Assembly (NCBI RefSeq): GCF_000768675.1
Contig: NZ_AVPI01000013.1
Span: forward strand, 1 to 64,000
Reading direction: 5' to 3'
Length of the DNA: 64,000 nucleotides
Source: Knoellia flava TL1
GTDB lineage: Bacteria > Actinomycetota > Actinomycetes > Actinomycetales > Dermatophilaceae
Part shown: positions 47,173 through 55,893 of the stretch, one piece after another
Layout of the letters: each line of letters starts with the position of its first letter
Numbering within the stretch: the stretch's first letter is position 1
Notes under the pieces: model-generated
What the model saw: only the letters and a program-made list of their open reading frames with translations
What the model was told of the DNA's origin: nothing
Database searches by the model: none
Program-made: the position numbers and the translations under genes

Positions 47173-47781
47173 ATGCGGCTCCGCACACCGCTCGTCGTTG
47201 CCGTTCTGGCCCTCGTCGCCACCCTGTCCGGCTGCGTCGTCCAGCAGGGGCCGAGGTCGCACATGGGGGCTCGCGGCGGAGACGACTACCCTGCGGCCGC
47301 CATGGGCTGGTCCGAGCCCGCCTGGCTGGCCGAGATGATCCCCCACCACGAGGAGGCGATCCGCGCCGCCAAGGAGCTGTCGCGCTCGGCCCGACCCGAG
47401 ATGCGCGAGCTCGGCGCCGCGATCGTGGGCAGCCAGACCGCGCAGGTCGCGCAGATGCGCGAGTGGCTCGCGCCGTGGTGGCCCGACCAACGTGAGGACA
47501 GGGCATACGTGCCCATGATGCGTGACCTCAGGGGACTCGAGGGAGACGCGCTCGACCGGGCCTTCCTCGACGACATGGTCCGGCACCACATGATGGCCGT
47601 GATGATGTCGCAGCACCTGCGCAGCGGCCGCGGCGTGACGCACGACGAGGTCGCGGACCTCGCGCGGACGATCGTCGTCGAGCAGCGGGCCGAGATCGTG
47701 ACGATGCGCCGGTGGCTCAGCGACTGGTTCGGTCAGGACAGCTCAGGCATGCCGATGATGCGCTGGCGGAGCTGGGACTGA
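47173..47781 (+). CDS. DUF305-domain lipoprotein
   Basis: A 202-residue protein from ATG 47173 with AGGAGGT six bases upstream. The N-terminus is a lipobox signal (VVAVLALVATLSGC), so Cys20 is probably lipidated. Two helix-pair repeats follow, each with the DUF305 motif: MIPHHEEAIRAAKE and MVRHHMMAVMMSQ. The His pairs and the many Met residues suggest metal binding, perhaps copper given the nearby copC, though that is inference. It is convergent with the DUF3618 gene. Confidence 0.92.
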   Translation: MRLRTPLVVAVLALVATLSGCVVQQGPRSHMGARGGDDYPAAAMGWSEPAWLAEMIPHHEEAIRAAKELSRSARPEMRELGAAIVGSQTAQVAQMREWLAPWWPDQREDRAYVPMMRDLRGLEGDALDRAFLDDMVRHHMMAVMMSQHLRSGRGVTHDEVADLARTIVVEQRAEIVTMRRWLSDWFGQDSSGMPMMRWRSWD

Positions 47782-47787
47782 ACGCCG

Positions 47788-48039
47788 TCAGCGCCGGCGG
47801 CGGCGCAGGACCTTGAGGGCCACGATGACCGCGACGACCGCCACGGCGGCCGCGACGCGCTCGACCCTGAGGTCACCCTCGGGGGTCGTCGTGGCGTCGG
47901 CGAAGCGGGCCTTGGCCTTCTCGACCTCACGCTTGGCGATGGCCGACGGGGTGGCCTTGGCGGTGATCTCGTCGAGGGTGCGGGCCAGGCGCACGCGGCG
48001 CTCGGCGATGTCGGCCTCGAGGGCGGAGATGGAGGTCAT
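47788..48039 (-). CDS. DUF3618 small membrane protein
   Basis: An 83-residue protein from ATG 48039. The N-terminal half is a charged helix (EADIAERRVRLARTLDEITAKATPSAI) typical of DUF3618, and the C-terminal half is one membrane helix (AVAVVAVIVALKVL) followed by a string of Arg. Members of the family are of unknown function and often sit near bcp, as here. Confidence 0.88.
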   Translation of the reverse strand: MTSISALEADIAERRVRLARTLDEITAKATPSAIAKREVEKAKARFADATTTPEGDLRVERVAAAVAVVAVIVALKVLRRRRR

Positions 48040-48043
48040 CGAA

Positions 48044-48520
48044 TCAGTCCTTGCTCAGTCCGAGGTCGCGCCGCAGCTTGGCGACGTGCCCAGTGGCCTT
48101 GACGTTGTACCAGGCGTGCTCGACCTTGCCGTCCTCGTCGACGACGACGGTCGAGCGGATGACGCCCTGGACGACCTTGCCATAGAGCTTCTTCTCGCCG
48201 AACGCGCCCCACTGCGTCATGACCGACTTGTCGGGGTCGGAGAGCAGCGTGAGCGACAGGTGCTCCTTGTCGCGGAACTTCGCAAGCTTCTCGGGCTTGT
48301 CCGGCGAGATGCCGAGGACGGTGTAGCCATCGGTCTTGAGCGACTCGAGCGACTCGCTGAAGTCGCACGCCTGCTTCGTGCACCCGGGCGTCATGGCCGC
48401 CGGGTAGAAGTAGACGATGACCTTGCCACCGCGCAGGTCCGAGAGGCTGACGCTCTCGCCGGTATCGGTGCTCAGGGTGAAGTCCGGTGCGGCGTCGCCC
48501 GGCTCGAGTCGGTCGGTCAC
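48044..48520 (-). CDS. bcp: Thioredoxin-dependent peroxiredoxin (Bcp type)
   Basis: A 158-residue protein from GTG 48520. The peroxidatic Cys47 and resolving Cys52 are in FYPAAMTPGCTKQACDF, so it is an atypical 2-Cys, BCP-type enzyme that reduces hydroperoxides with thioredoxin. The segment KLYGKVVQGVIRSTVVVDEDGKV is the usual C-terminal half. Four bases separate it from the DUF3618 gene. Confidence 0.95.
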   Translation of the reverse strand: MTDRLEPGDAAPDFTLSTDTGESVSLSDLRGGKVIVYFYPAAMTPGCTKQACDFSESLESLKTDGYTVLGISPDKPEKLAKFRDKEHLSLTLLSDPDKSVMTQWGAFGEKKLYGKVVQGVIRSTVVVDEDGKVEHAWYNVKATGHVAKLRRDLGLSKD

Positions 48521-48568
48521 GCAGGTCTCCTGGGGTCGTCGGGCTCTCGTCACGAACCTATCAGCGGG

Positions 48569-48653
48569 TGGTGCGCGAGGCGGGACTCGAACCCGCACAC
48601 CCGAAGGCACCAGAACCTAAATCTGGCGCGTCTACCTGTTCCGCCACTCGCGC
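48569..48653 (-). tRNA. tRNA-Leu (anticodon TAG)
   Basis: An 85-base class II tRNA on the minus strand. Acceptor stem GCGCGAG/CTCGCGC, anticodon stem CCAGA/TCTGG with loop TTTAGGT giving TAG, a long variable arm (TGCCTTCGGGTG region), and T arm with TTCGAGT. CCA is encoded. It reads CTA, a rare codon here. A composite repeat starts 12 bases upstream. Confidence 0.97.
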
Positions 48654-48664
48654 GCCCGGACAGC

Positions 48665-48832
48665 GTATGCCGTCCGCCCCCCGACCTCGCGTCCCTCCCC
48701 GCTCGTCCGCCGTTGCGTCCGGCAAGGTGACGGCCTGGCGACCACAGTTGCGGACGCAAGGGAGGGTGCGGAGACGGCATACGACAACGTCCGGCACGGT
48801 GACGGCCTGACGACCACAGTTGCGGACGCAAG
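48665..48832 (-). repeat. Composite intergenic repeat, copy B (inverted relative to copy A)
   Basis: Read on the minus strand, unit 1 (48832-48773) starts CTTGCGTCCGCAAC and ends in GTATGCCGTC, and unit 2 (48760-48713) starts CTTGCGTCCGCAAC and ends TTGCCGGACGCAA; the element closes with GCGGACGGCATAC at 48677-48665. The parts, their order and the overall length (168 against 167 bases) match the copy at 9047-9213. It fills the gap between the rdgB stop and tRNA-Leu and may stop transcription from rdgB. Confidence 0.88.
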
Positions 48833-48846
48833 GGAGGGGCGCGGGA

Positions 48847-49482
48847 TCAGCGGGTGAGGTACTCGCGGAGGATCGGGACCATGGCGCGGAAGGCGAGGCC
48901 ACGGTGGGAGATGGCGTTCTTCTCGACATCGGTGTACTCGGCGAGCGAGCGGGTGTCGCCGTCGGGGACGAAGATGGGGTCGTAGCCGAACCCGTTCTCC
49001 CCCACCGGGTTGCGGCGGATCGTGCCGGACACGCGCCCCTCGACGGCCTCGACCGAGCCGTCGGGCATGGCGAGAACGGCCGCACAGACGAACGCCGCCG
49101 AGCGGTGCTCGTCGGGGACGTCACCGATCTGCTCGAGGAGGAGCTCGAGGTTGGCCCGGTCGCGCTCGGCGCGGGTGGCGTCGGGGCCGGAGTGCGAGCC
49201 GGACCAGCGCGCCGAGAAGACTCCCGGCGAGCCGCCGAGGACGTCGACCGCGAGGCCGGAGTCGTCGGCCACGCTCGGCAGGCCGGTGGCCTTCGCAACG
49301 GCGACGGCCTTGAGCCGGGCGTTGCCCTCGAAGGTCACCTCGCTCTCGACGACGTCGGGTGCCTCGGGGAAGTCGGAGGCCCCGACGACCTCGAGCCCGA
49401 CCTCATCGACGAGGTCGGCGAGGATCTGGCGCAGCTCGTGGACCTTGTGCTCGTTCTGGGTGGCGAGGACGAGGCGGGTCAC
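48847..49482 (-). CDS. rdgB: Non-canonical purine NTP pyrophosphatase (RdgB/HAM1)
   Basis: A 211-residue enzyme from ATG 49482... start read as the codon that overlaps the rph stop by four bases. [40 protein letters not shown] and [22 protein letters not shown] are the substrate-binding blocks of the family. It hydrolyses dITP, dXTP and ITP to monophosphates and keeps damaged bases out of DNA. It ends the murI-Rv1339-like-rph-rdgB operon, the same order as in mycobacteria. Confidence 0.96.
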   Translation of the reverse strand: MTRLVLATQNEHKVHELRQILADLVDEVGLEVVGASDFPEAPDVVESEVTFEGNARLKAVAVAKATGLPSVADDSGLAVDVLGGSPGVFSARWSGSHSGPDATRAERDRANLELLLEQIGDVPDEHRSAAFVCAAVLAMPDGSVEAVEGRVSGTIRRNPVGENGFGYDPIFVPDGDTRSLAEYTDVEKNAISHRGLAFRAMVPILREYLTR

Positions 49483-50243
49483 CGCTGGCGCTCCCGCGGC
49501 GTCTCGGCGAGCGCCTGCTGCTGGGCCTCGGTGAGCCGGGCGCAGCCGGCGGCGGCGAGGTCGAGGAGCGCGTCGAGCCGCTCGCGGTCGAACGCCGCGT
49601 CGGCGCCCTCGGCGGTGCCCTGCACCTCGACGAACCGGCCGGAGCCGGTCATGACGACGTTCATGTCGGTGTCGGCCGTCGAGTCCTCGGGGTAGTCGAG
49701 GTCGAGCACCGGTGTGCCCTTGACGACGCCGACGCTCACCGCCGCAATGGAGTCGACGAGCGGCTTGGCGCTCGCGGAGATGAGGCCCTTGGCGCGGGCG
49801 TCCTCGATGGCGTCGACGAGCGCGACGTAGGCGCCGGTGATCGAGGCGGTGCGGGTGCCGCCGTCGGCCTGGAGGACGTCGCAGTCGACGACGATCGTGT
49901 TCTCGCCCAACGCCTTGGTGTCGATGACGGCGCGCAGCGCACGGCCGATGAGTCGGGAGATCTCATGGGTGCGACCGCCGACGCGGCCCTTGCGCGACTC
50001 GCGGTCGGAGCGGGTGTTCGTCGAGCGGGGCAGCATCTCGTACTCGGAGGTGACCCAGCCCGTGCCGCGACCCTTGAGCCAGCGCGGCACGCCCTCGGTG
50101 AACGACGCGGCGACGAGGACGCGCGTCTTGCCGAACTCGACGAGGACACTGCCCTCGGCGTGGTCGAGCCAGTTGCGGGTGAAGCGGACCTCGCGGAGGT
50201 CCTCGGGGCTGCGTCCGTCGTGGCGGGTCTGCGTCGAAGTCAC
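49479..50243 (-). CDS. rph: Ribonuclease PH
   Basis: A 254-residue phosphorolytic 3'-5' exoribonuclease from GTG 50243, seven bases after a TAGCCT box. [35 protein letters not shown], with the phosphate-binding GRGTGW and [27 protein letters not shown] blocks, identifies it. It trims tRNA 3' ends. It can be read through from the upstream gene or from its own promoter. Confidence 0.96.
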   Translation of the reverse strand: MTSTQTRHDGRSPEDLREVRFTRNWLDHAEGSVLVEFGKTRVLVAASFTEGVPRWLKGRGTGWVTSEYEMLPRSTNTRSDRESRKGRVGGRTHEISRLIGRALRAVIDTKALGENTIVVDCDVLQADGGTRTASITGAYVALVDAIEDARAKGLISASAKPLVDSIAAVSVGVVKGTPVLDLDYPEDSTADTDMNVVMTGSGRFVEVQGTAEGADAAFDRERLDALLDLAAAGCARLTEAQQQALAETPRERQR

Positions 50244-50253
50244 ACCCTGCAGG

Positions 50254-51048
50254 CTAGACGGCGCGACCCTCAGCGGCTGCGCCGAGGTCGTAGACCGCGC
50301 CCGCCTCCGCAATCTCGACCGTGCCGGGCCAGTGCTGCTCGGCCTGGGCACGGCACAGGTCGGTGTCGTTCCACGACGGCATGTGGGTGAGGACGAGGCG
50401 CTTCACTCCCCCGGCCTCGACGGCCGCACGTGCCGCGCGGCTGCCGGAGAGGTGGATGCCGCGGATCTCGTCGCGCCCGTCGACGAACGCCGAGTCGGCG
50501 AGGACGAGGTCGGCGCCGGTCATGAGCGGGCCGAGGCTCTCGCAGGAGTCGGTGTCACCGGTGTAGGCGAGCACGGCCCCGTCGGCCTCGACACGGAAGC
50601 CGAACGCCTCGACGGGGTGGTGGACGGCATACGGCGTGATGGTGACGGGACCGACCTCGACGGCGACGCGGTCGACGAGCTTCTCGAAGGAGAAGACCTT
50701 GTCCATGCCGCCGTCCTCCAGCCCGTGATACATCAGCGAGAGCCGGGTCCCGGTCTCGCTCGGGCCCCACACCGGCAGCCGCTCGTCGGGTGCGCCCTGG
50801 GGTGCGTAGTTGTGCGCGACGTAGAGGCCGCAGAGGTCGGCGCAGTGGTCGGGGTGCAGATGGGTGAGGAAGACGGCGTCGAGCGTGAGCGGGTCGACGT
50901 GGCGCTGGAGCGGGCCGAGGGAGCCGGAGCCGAGGTCGAGCAGGACGTTCCACGTGCGGTCGGGCTCCTCGACCGTGACGAGGTAGCTCGACGCCGACGA
51001 CGACGGCCCCGCGAAGGAGCCGCTGCACCCGATGACCGTGACCTTCAC
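50254..51048 (-). CDS. Metallo-beta-lactamase-fold phosphodiesterase (Rv1339-like)
   Basis: A 264-residue protein from GTG 51048, overlapping murI by GTGA. The metal motif [19 protein letters not shown] (HxHxDH), the later [28 protein letters not shown] and VLTHMPSW are present. Sequence type and gene order (murI, this gene, rph, rdgB) match M. tuberculosis Rv1339, reported as an atypical class II cAMP phosphodiesterase. RNase Z-like proteins share the fold, so the substrate should be treated as inferred. Confidence 0.88.
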   Translation of the reverse strand: MKVTVIGCSGSFAGPSSSASSYLVTVEEPDRTWNVLLDLGSGSLGPLQRHVDPLTLDAVFLTHLHPDHCADLCGLYVAHNYAPQGAPDERLPVWGPSETGTRLSLMYHGLEDGGMDKVFSFEKLVDRVAVEVGPVTITPYAVHHPVEAFGFRVEADGAVLAYTGDTDSCESLGPLMTGADLVLADSAFVDGRDEIRGIHLSGSRAARAAVEAGGVKRLVLTHMPSWNDTDLCRAQAEQHWPGTVEIAEAGAVYDLGAAAEGRAV

Positions 51049-51908
51049 GCGACCACCCCCGGGACGGGGCCGAGGAACGACACCGGCGTCGAGGGGTCGG
51101 CAGGCGCGACCGGGGAGGTGAAGACGTGGCCGACGTCGGGTCCGAGGCCGAGGAAGCGCAGCGCGAGCCGCCGGAACTCCTCCGGGTCGCCCGTCGTCGT
51201 GAAGCCGTGCTGGGGCGGCGGGGCGTCGTCGGGACGCAGCCGGTCGGCGTCGGCGAGGACGCGGTAGAGCTCCTTGGCCGTCTCCTCCGCCGACGACACG
51301 AGCGTGACGTCGGGCCCCATGACGTAGGAGATGACGCCGGCGAGCAGGGGGTAGTGGGTGCAACCGAGGATGAGCGTGTCGACGTCGGCCCGCTGGAAGG
51401 GCGCGAGGTAGTCGCGGGCGACCGCACGGAGCTCCTCGCCCCCGGTGACGCCGGACTCGACGAAGTCGACGAACCTCGGGGCCGCGCCGCTCGTCACGGT
51501 GAGCTGGGGCGCCGCGGCGAATGCGTCGAGGTAGGCGCGGGACTTGTGGGTGCCCTCGGTGGAGATGACGCCGATGCGCCCGGTGCGGGTGGCCCCGACC
51601 GCGCGGCGGACGGCGGGTCGGATGACCTCGACGACGGGCACGTCGTAGCGCTCCCGCGCGTCGTGGAGGACGGCGGCGCTCGCGGTGTTGCAGGCGACGA
51701 CGAGCGCCTTGACGCCATGGTCGACGAGACGGTCGAGGCACTCGAGGGCGAAGGCGCGGGTCTCGGCGATGGGGCGCGGACCGTAGGGGGTCCGGGCGGT
51801 GTCGCCGAGGTAGGCCACCGACTCGTGCGGGAGCTGGTCGATCACGGCCCGGGCGACCGTGAGACCCCCGTAGCCCGAGTCGAAGATCCCGATGGGTGAG
51901 TCAGCCAC
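51045..51908 (-). CDS. murI: Glutamate racemase
   Basis: A 287-residue enzyme from GTG 51908, six bases after a TAACCT box that lies in the end of the DUF2017 gene. [16 protein letters not shown] opens the family fold, and the two catalytic cysteines are in [14 protein letters not shown] and [11 protein letters not shown]. It makes D-glutamate for peptidoglycan. It is the first gene of a four-gene operon and follows DUF2017 by nine bases. Confidence 0.96.
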   Translation of the reverse strand: MADSPIGIFDSGYGGLTVARAVIDQLPHESVAYLGDTARTPYGPRPIAETRAFALECLDRLVDHGVKALVVACNTASAAVLHDARERYDVPVVEVIRPAVRRAVGATRTGRIGVISTEGTHKSRAYLDAFAAAPQLTVTSGAAPRFVDFVESGVTGGEELRAVARDYLAPFQRADVDTLILGCTHYPLLAGVISYVMGPDVTLVSSAEETAKELYRVLADADRLRPDDAPPPQHGFTTTGDPEEFRRLALRFLGLGPDVGHVFTSPVAPADPSTPVSFLGPVPGVVA

Positions 51909-51917
51909 CGTGCAAGG

Positions 51918-52607
51918 TTATGCGGTGCCGGGGTCACCCGGGAGCATCGCCGTGGCGAGCGTCTCCTGCAGCCACGTGAGGAAGTCGTAGACCGACATGG
52001 CGTGCAGGCGGGGGTCGTCGTCGTCCATCGTAGCGAGCTCGGCCTCGAGCCGATCGACGTCGGCGTCCTCGCGCAGGCCGAGCCGCTCGCCGAGCACGAG
52101 CCGGACGTCGGTGAGCGCGACGACCATGTCGACGGCGGTGCGCTCGTCGAGGTCGACGCCGGTGCCCGGTGCTCGCAGGGCGGCGATGGCGGAGGTGAGG
52201 TGGCGGGCCTTGCGCGTCCGCAGGCCGTGCTCGGTGAGGCGGCGGAACTCCGCAGACGCCTGGTCGTCGGCCCGGTTGCCGGCAGGCAGGAGCCGCTCGA
52301 GCGCGGGGTCGCGGTCGCCGAACGAGCGAGCATCGCTCGGGACGGGGCGCTCGTCGGGCGCCTGGTCCTCGGCCGAGACGGAGACCCCCATGCCGAGGCC
52401 GCCGAGACCCGAGACGATCGCGTCGAAGGGGTCCTCGTGGCCGGCGCCGCCTGCAGCGTCGTCCTCCGGCGCGGTCTGCTCGGGTGCGACGAGGTCGTGG
52501 ACCTGCTCCATGAGCCCGGCCACGACGGCCCGCTCGACGGCGTCGAGCTTGGCGGTGTAGTGGACCGGCTTGCTGCCGCCGCCTCGACGGGAGAAGGCGC
52601 GCGCCAT
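51918..52607 (-). CDS. DUF2017 protein
   Basis: A 229-residue protein from ATG 52607. The family is a set of mostly helical proteins found next to clpS in actinobacteria (M. tuberculosis Rv1332). An acidic, Gly-rich insertion lies at residues 50-110, and the C-terminal helices (TAVDMVVALTDVRLVLGERLGL, then MSVYDFLTWLQETLATAML) are the conserved part. Its start codon shares one base with the stop of an upstream micro-ORF, so its translation probably depends on ribosomes coming from the clpS transcript. Confidence 0.88.
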   Translation of the reverse strand: MARAFSRRGGGSKPVHYTAKLDAVERAVVAGLMEQVHDLVAPEQTAPEDDAAGGAGHEDPFDAIVSGLGGLGMGVSVSAEDQAPDERPVPSDARSFGDRDPALERLLPAGNRADDQASAEFRRLTEHGLRTRKARHLTSAIAALRAPGTGVDLDERTAVDMVVALTDVRLVLGERLGLREDADVDRLEAELATMDDDDPRLHAMSVYDFLTWLQETLATAMLPGDPGTA

Positions 52608-52666
52608 CAGTCGTCCTTCTGCCGGGTCGTCTCCACCGTGCGTGTGGTCGCCACCGCGCCGAACAT
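52607..52666 (-). CDS. Micro-ORF 2 between clpS and DUF2017 (19 residues)
   Basis: ATG 52666 to TGA 52607-52609 encodes [19 protein letters not shown]. The stop overlaps the DUF2017 start (TGATG) and its start overlaps the stop of micro-ORF 1 in the same way. AGAAGGA near its 3' end can serve as the ribosome site for DUF2017. The peptide is identical to that of micro-ORF 1. Whether the peptide has a function is unknown; it may simply carry ribosomes forward. Confidence 0.55.
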   Translation of the reverse strand: MFGAVATTRTVETTRQKDD

Positions 52667-52739
52667 CAATCGTCCTTCTGCCTGGTCGTCTCCACCGTGC
52701 GTGTGGTCGCCACCGCGCCGAACATCAGTCGTCCTTCTG
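52608..52739. repeat. 59-base tandem repeat, 2.2 copies
   Basis: Copy 1 is 52608-52666, copy 2 is 52667-52725, and 14 bases of a third start at 52726 inside the end of clpS. The two full copies differ at two positions. The repeat carries the clpS stop region, including AGAAGGA and the TGATG junction, so each copy adds one micro-ORF between the two genes. Confidence 0.9.
52666..52725 (-). CDS. Micro-ORF 1 between clpS and DUF2017 (19 residues)
   Basis: ATG 52725 to TGA 52666-52668 encodes [19 protein letters not shown]. Its start codon shares one base with the clpS stop (TGATG). The last four residues, QKDD, are the same as the last four of ClpS, because the repeat copies that part of clpS. 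The two differences from micro-ORF 2 change Arg AGG/CGG and Asp GAT/GAC, both silent in this frame. Confidence 0.55.
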   Translation of the reverse strand: MFGAVATTRTVETTRQKDD

Positions 52740-53015
52740 GAAGGTTGCCCACAGCCCGTAACCCTGCAGCGCCTCGGTGTCGATCTCCATCTTCTCGCGC
52801 GGACCGTGGGAGACGACGGCGCGGCCCTTGGTGTGCACGTCCATCATGAGCTTCTCGGCCTTGGCCCGGTCGTAGCCGAAGTAGGTCTGGAAGACGTAGG
52901 TCACGTAGGACATGAGGTTGACGGGGTCGTTCCAGACGAGCGTGATCCACGGGAGGTCCGGCTCGACCACGGAGTCGGAGGAGACGACCTCCTCCTGCAC
53001 GGGCGCGATGGACAC
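52725..53015 (-). CDS. clpS: ATP-dependent Clp protease adaptor ClpS
   Basis: A 96-residue protein from GTG 53015, seven bases after a TATTGT box; GTG 53024 is an in-frame alternative. [47 protein letters not shown] is the ClpS core, with the N-degron pocket Asn-Asp and Met residues. It delivers N-end-rule substrates to ClpAP/ClpCP. The gene order pncB (divergent), clpS, DUF2017 matches mycobacteria. Confidence 0.95.
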   Translation of the reverse strand: MSIAPVQEEVVSSDSVVEPDLPWITLVWNDPVNLMSYVTYVFQTYFGYDRAKAEKLMMDVHTKGRAVVSHGPREKMEIDTEALQGYGLWATFQKDD

Positions 53016-53022
53016 GGCTCCC

Positions 53023-53032
53023 ACAATAGGCT
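53023..53032. promoter_or_regulatory. Overlapping divergent -10 boxes of clpS and pncB
   Basis: The 10 bases ACAATAGGCT contain TATTGT on the minus strand (53028-53023) and TAGGCT on the plus strand (53027-53032). They share the TA at 53027-53028. Each lies exactly seven bases from its start codon (GTG 53015 and GTG 53040), so both mRNAs would be leaderless and fire from one symmetric site. Confidence 0.7.
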
Positions 53033-53039
53033 GCCGCGG

Positions 53040-54383
53040 GTGAGCTCCCACTCCCCCGCTCCCCGGCCCACCACGGCGTATGCCGTCCCCGCCTCGTCGG
53101 CCGCGCTCCTCACCGACCACTACGAGCTGACGATGGTCCAGGCCGCGCTCCGCTCGGGTGCGGCGAGCCGGAGGTGCGTCTTCGAGACCTTTGCGCGCCG
53201 CCTGCCCGACGGCCGCCGCTACGGCGTCGTCGCGGGCACCGGCCGGCTCCTCGAGGCGATCGAGCGGTTCCGCTTCGGCGACGAGGAGATCGCCGCCCTG
53301 CGTGCAGCCGACGTCGTCGACGCGGACACCCTCGACTTCCTCGCGGGCTACCGCTTCCAGGGCGACATCTGGGGCTATGCCGAGGGAGAGGCCTACTTCC
53401 CCGGCTCGCCCGTGCTCGTCGTCGAGTCCGACTTCGCCCACGGCGTGGTCCTCGAGACCCTCGTGCTGTCGATCCTCAACCACGACAGCGCCGTCGCGAG
53501 CGCCGCGTCGCGGATGACGGGCGCGGCGGGCACCCGGCCGTGCATCGAGATGGGCTCGCGCCGCACCCACGAGGAAGCCGCGGTGGCAGCCGCGCGGGCG
53601 GCATACATCGCGGGTTTCGCGACGACCTCGAACCTCGAGGCGGGCCGGCGCTGGGGGGTGCCCACGGCGGGGACGGCGGCGCACGCCTTCACGCTGCTGC
53701 ACGACGACGAGCGCGAGGCGTTCACGGCGCAGGTCGAGGCGCTGGGGGTCGGCACGACCCTGCTCGTCGACACCTACGACGTGCCGCGCGCCGTCGAGAT
53801 CGCCGTCGAGGTGGCGGGCACCGATCTCGGCGCGGTGCGGCTCGACAGCGGCGACCTGCTCGTCCAGGCGCACGAGGTGCGTGAGCAGCTCGACGCCCTC
53901 GGCGCGACGGGCACCAGGATCGTCGTCACCTCGGACCTCGACGAGTTCGCGATCGCCGGGCTCGCGGCCGGTCCGGTCGACGCCTACGGGGTGGGGACGC
54001 AGCTCGTCACGGGGTCGGGCGCGCCGACGGCCGGCATGGTCTACAAGCTCGTCGCGCGCACCGACGACTCCGGCGAGATGGTCGGCGTCGCCAAGGCGAG
54101 CAAGGACAAGACGTCGGTCGGCGGACGCAAGTTCGCGTTGCGGCGCCGCAACGAGCGGGGCACGGCGGAGGCCGAGATCATCGGCATCGGCGAGGCGCCG
54201 GCCGACGACGGCGACGACCGGGCGCTCCTCGTCGACCTCGTCCGTGACGGCGAGGTCGTCGGCGGGGAGCACGTCGCGCTCGCCGCGGCCCGCGAGCGCC
54301 ACGAGGCCTCGATGGCCGAGCTGCCCCGGTCCGCGCACCAGCTGAGCCGCGGCGAGCCCGCGATCCCCACGACCTACCTCTGA
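53040..54383 (+). CDS. pncB: Nicotinate phosphoribosyltransferase
   Basis: A 447-residue enzyme from GTG 53040. [22 protein letters not shown] begins the family fold, [15 protein letters not shown] and [31 protein letters not shown] hold the active-site residues, and VRLDSGDL is the phosphate-binding loop. It makes NaMN from nicotinate and PRPP for NAD salvage. The order and divergence from clpS match M. tuberculosis pncB1 (Rv1330c). Confidence 0.96.
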   Translation: MSSHSPAPRPTTAYAVPASSAALLTDHYELTMVQAALRSGAASRRCVFETFARRLPDGRRYGVVAGTGRLLEAIERFRFGDEEIAALRAADVVDADTLDFLAGYRFQGDIWGYAEGEAYFPGSPVLVVESDFAHGVVLETLVLSILNHDSAVASAASRMTGAAGTRPCIEMGSRRTHEEAAVAAARAAYIAGFATTSNLEAGRRWGVPTAGTAAHAFTLLHDDEREAFTAQVEALGVGTTLLVDTYDVPRAVEIAVEVAGTDLGAVRLDSGDLLVQAHEVREQLDALGATGTRIVVTSDLDEFAIAGLAAGPVDAYGVGTQLVTGSGAPTAGMVYKLVARTDDSGEMVGVAKASKDKTSVGGRKFALRRRNERGTAEAEIIGIGEAPADDGDDRALLVDLVRDGEVVGGEHVALAAARERHEASMAELPRSAHQLSRGEPAIPTTYL

Positions 54384-54429
54384 CGCCGGCGGCTCCTCAC
54401 AGGGTCGCTCCCGCTGCTGTGCGGTGACT

Positions 54430-54483
54430 GTTACGGACGGTTTACGTGCGCCGTCGCGACGCGAAACACCGGGTCGGCAACGT
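54430..54483 (+). promoter_or_regulatory. Putative GlnR box and -10 box of narK
   Basis: GTTAC (54430-54434), six bases, then TTTAC (54441-54445) fits the spacing of an actinobacterial GlnR box (GTnAC-n6-GnAAC), with an imperfect second half. A possible -10 box CAACGT (54478-54483) lies eight bases before the ATG. The distance from box end to -10 start is 33 bases, the same as upstream of nirB. The rest of the 108-base gap after pncB shows nothing else. Confidence 0.6.
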
Positions 54484-54491
54484 CTGGCGGC

Positions 54492-55886
54492 ATGGAGACC
54501 ACCACCCCCGTCGCCGGCCCCACCACCGAGGCCGGACCCGTCGCGCCCTCCTCGCCGCCCGCCACCACATCCACCACCGCACCCCCGACCGCGCGCCGCG
54601 GCCGGTGGATCGAGCACTGGGACCCGGAGGACACCGGCTTCTGGCAGGCCACCGGGCGCTCCGTCGCCCGCCGCAACCTCGCCCTCTCCGTCTTCGCCGA
54701 GTTCCTCGGCTTCTGCGTCTGGGCGCTCTGGTCCGTCGTCGTGCCGCTGCTGCCCGCGGCCGGCTTCGACCTCACCCTCGACCAGCAGTTCTGGCTCATC
54801 GCCGTGCCGAGCCTCGTCGGCGCCACCCTGCGGATCCCCTACACGTTCGCGGTCCCGGCCTTCGGCGGCCGCAACTGGACGGTCCTGTCGTCGCTGCTGC
54901 TCCTCCTGCCGGCCTCGGCCCTGGGCCTGGTCGTCACCCGGCCGGAGACGCCGTTCGGGGTACTGCTGCTCTGCGCGGCGCTCGCCGGCTTCGGCGGCGG
55001 CAACTTCGCGTCGTCGATGACGAACATCTCGTTCTTCTACCCCGAGGCGGAGAAGGGCAAGGCGCTCGGGCTCAACGCCGCCGGCGGCAACCTCGGCACC
55101 GGCATCGTCCAGATGCTCGTGCCGGCGATCATCGCGATCGGCGCGGGCGTGCACCTCGAGCGTGCCGGGCTCGTCTTCGTCCCGCTCGTCCTGCTGTCGG
55201 CGTTCGCGGCGTGGCGCTGGATGGACAACCTCGCCGGCGTCAAGGCGGACTACCGCTCCTTCGCCCTCGCGACGCGCAACCCGCAGACGTGGGTCATCTC
55301 GTTCCTCTACATCGGCACCTTCGGTTCCTTCATCGGGTATGCCGGCGCGTTCCCGACGCTGCTGCGGACCCAGTTCCCGACGGCGCCCCTCGGCCTGGCG
55401 TTCCTCGGCGCGCTCATCGGTGCCCTGACCCGTCCGCTCGGTGGGGTCATCGCCGACCGGCTCGGTGGGGCGCGGGTCACCGTCGCGTCGTTCGTCGTCC
55501 TCACGGCCGGCGCGCTCGCGGCGGTGGAGGGCCTGCGCAGCGGCAGCTTCCCGCTCTTCTTCGGCGCCTTCCTCGTCCTCTTCACCGGCGCCGGGATCGG
55601 CAACGGCGCGACCTACCGGATGATCCCGGCGGTCTTCCGGGCCGGCGTCGATGCGGCGTCCCTGCCCACGGCGCGCAAGGCAGCGGCCGGGTGCATCGGC
55701 ATCGCCGGCGCCGTCGGGGCCTACGGCGGGTTCCTCATCCCCCGCGGCTTCGCCATGGCCAAGGACGCCTACGGCTCGCTCGTGCCCGCGCTCCTCGTCT
55801 TCGTCGTCGCCTACGTCGTCATGGCCCTGACGACGTATGCCGTCTACCAGCGTCGCGGGTCGGCGCTCGCCTCGGAGACGATCTGA
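54492..55886 (+). CDS. narK: Nitrate/nitrite transporter (NarK-type MFS)
   Basis: A 464-residue protein from ATG 54492. After a 60-residue Thr/Pro-rich cytosolic leader there are 12 helices. [44 protein letters not shown] and [17 protein letters not shown] are the two nitrate signature segments of the NNP family. It brings nitrate in (or exchanges it for nitrite) for assimilation. The nitrate reductase gene follows after seven bases. Confidence 0.95.
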   Translation: METTTPVAGPTTEAGPVAPSSPPATTSTTAPPTARRGRWIEHWDPEDTGFWQATGRSVARRNLALSVFAEFLGFCVWALWSVVVPLLPAAGFDLTLDQQFWLIAVPSLVGATLRIPYTFAVPAFGGRNWTVLSSLLLLLPASALGLVVTRPETPFGVLLLCAALAGFGGGNFASSMTNISFFYPEAEKGKALGLNAAGGNLGTGIVQMLVPAIIAIGAGVHLERAGLVFVPLVLLSAFAAWRWMDNLAGVKADYRSFALATRNPQTWVISFLYIGTFGSFIGYAGAFPTLLRTQFPTAPLGLAFLGALIGALTRPLGGVIADRLGGARVTVASFVVLTAGALAAVEGLRSGSFPLFFGAFLVLFTGAGIGNGATYRMIPAVFRAGVDAASLPTARKAAAGCIGIAGAVGAYGGFLIPRGFAMAKDAYGSLVPALLVFVVAYVVMALTTYAVYQRRGSALASETI

Positions 55887-55893
55887 GCCGCGG

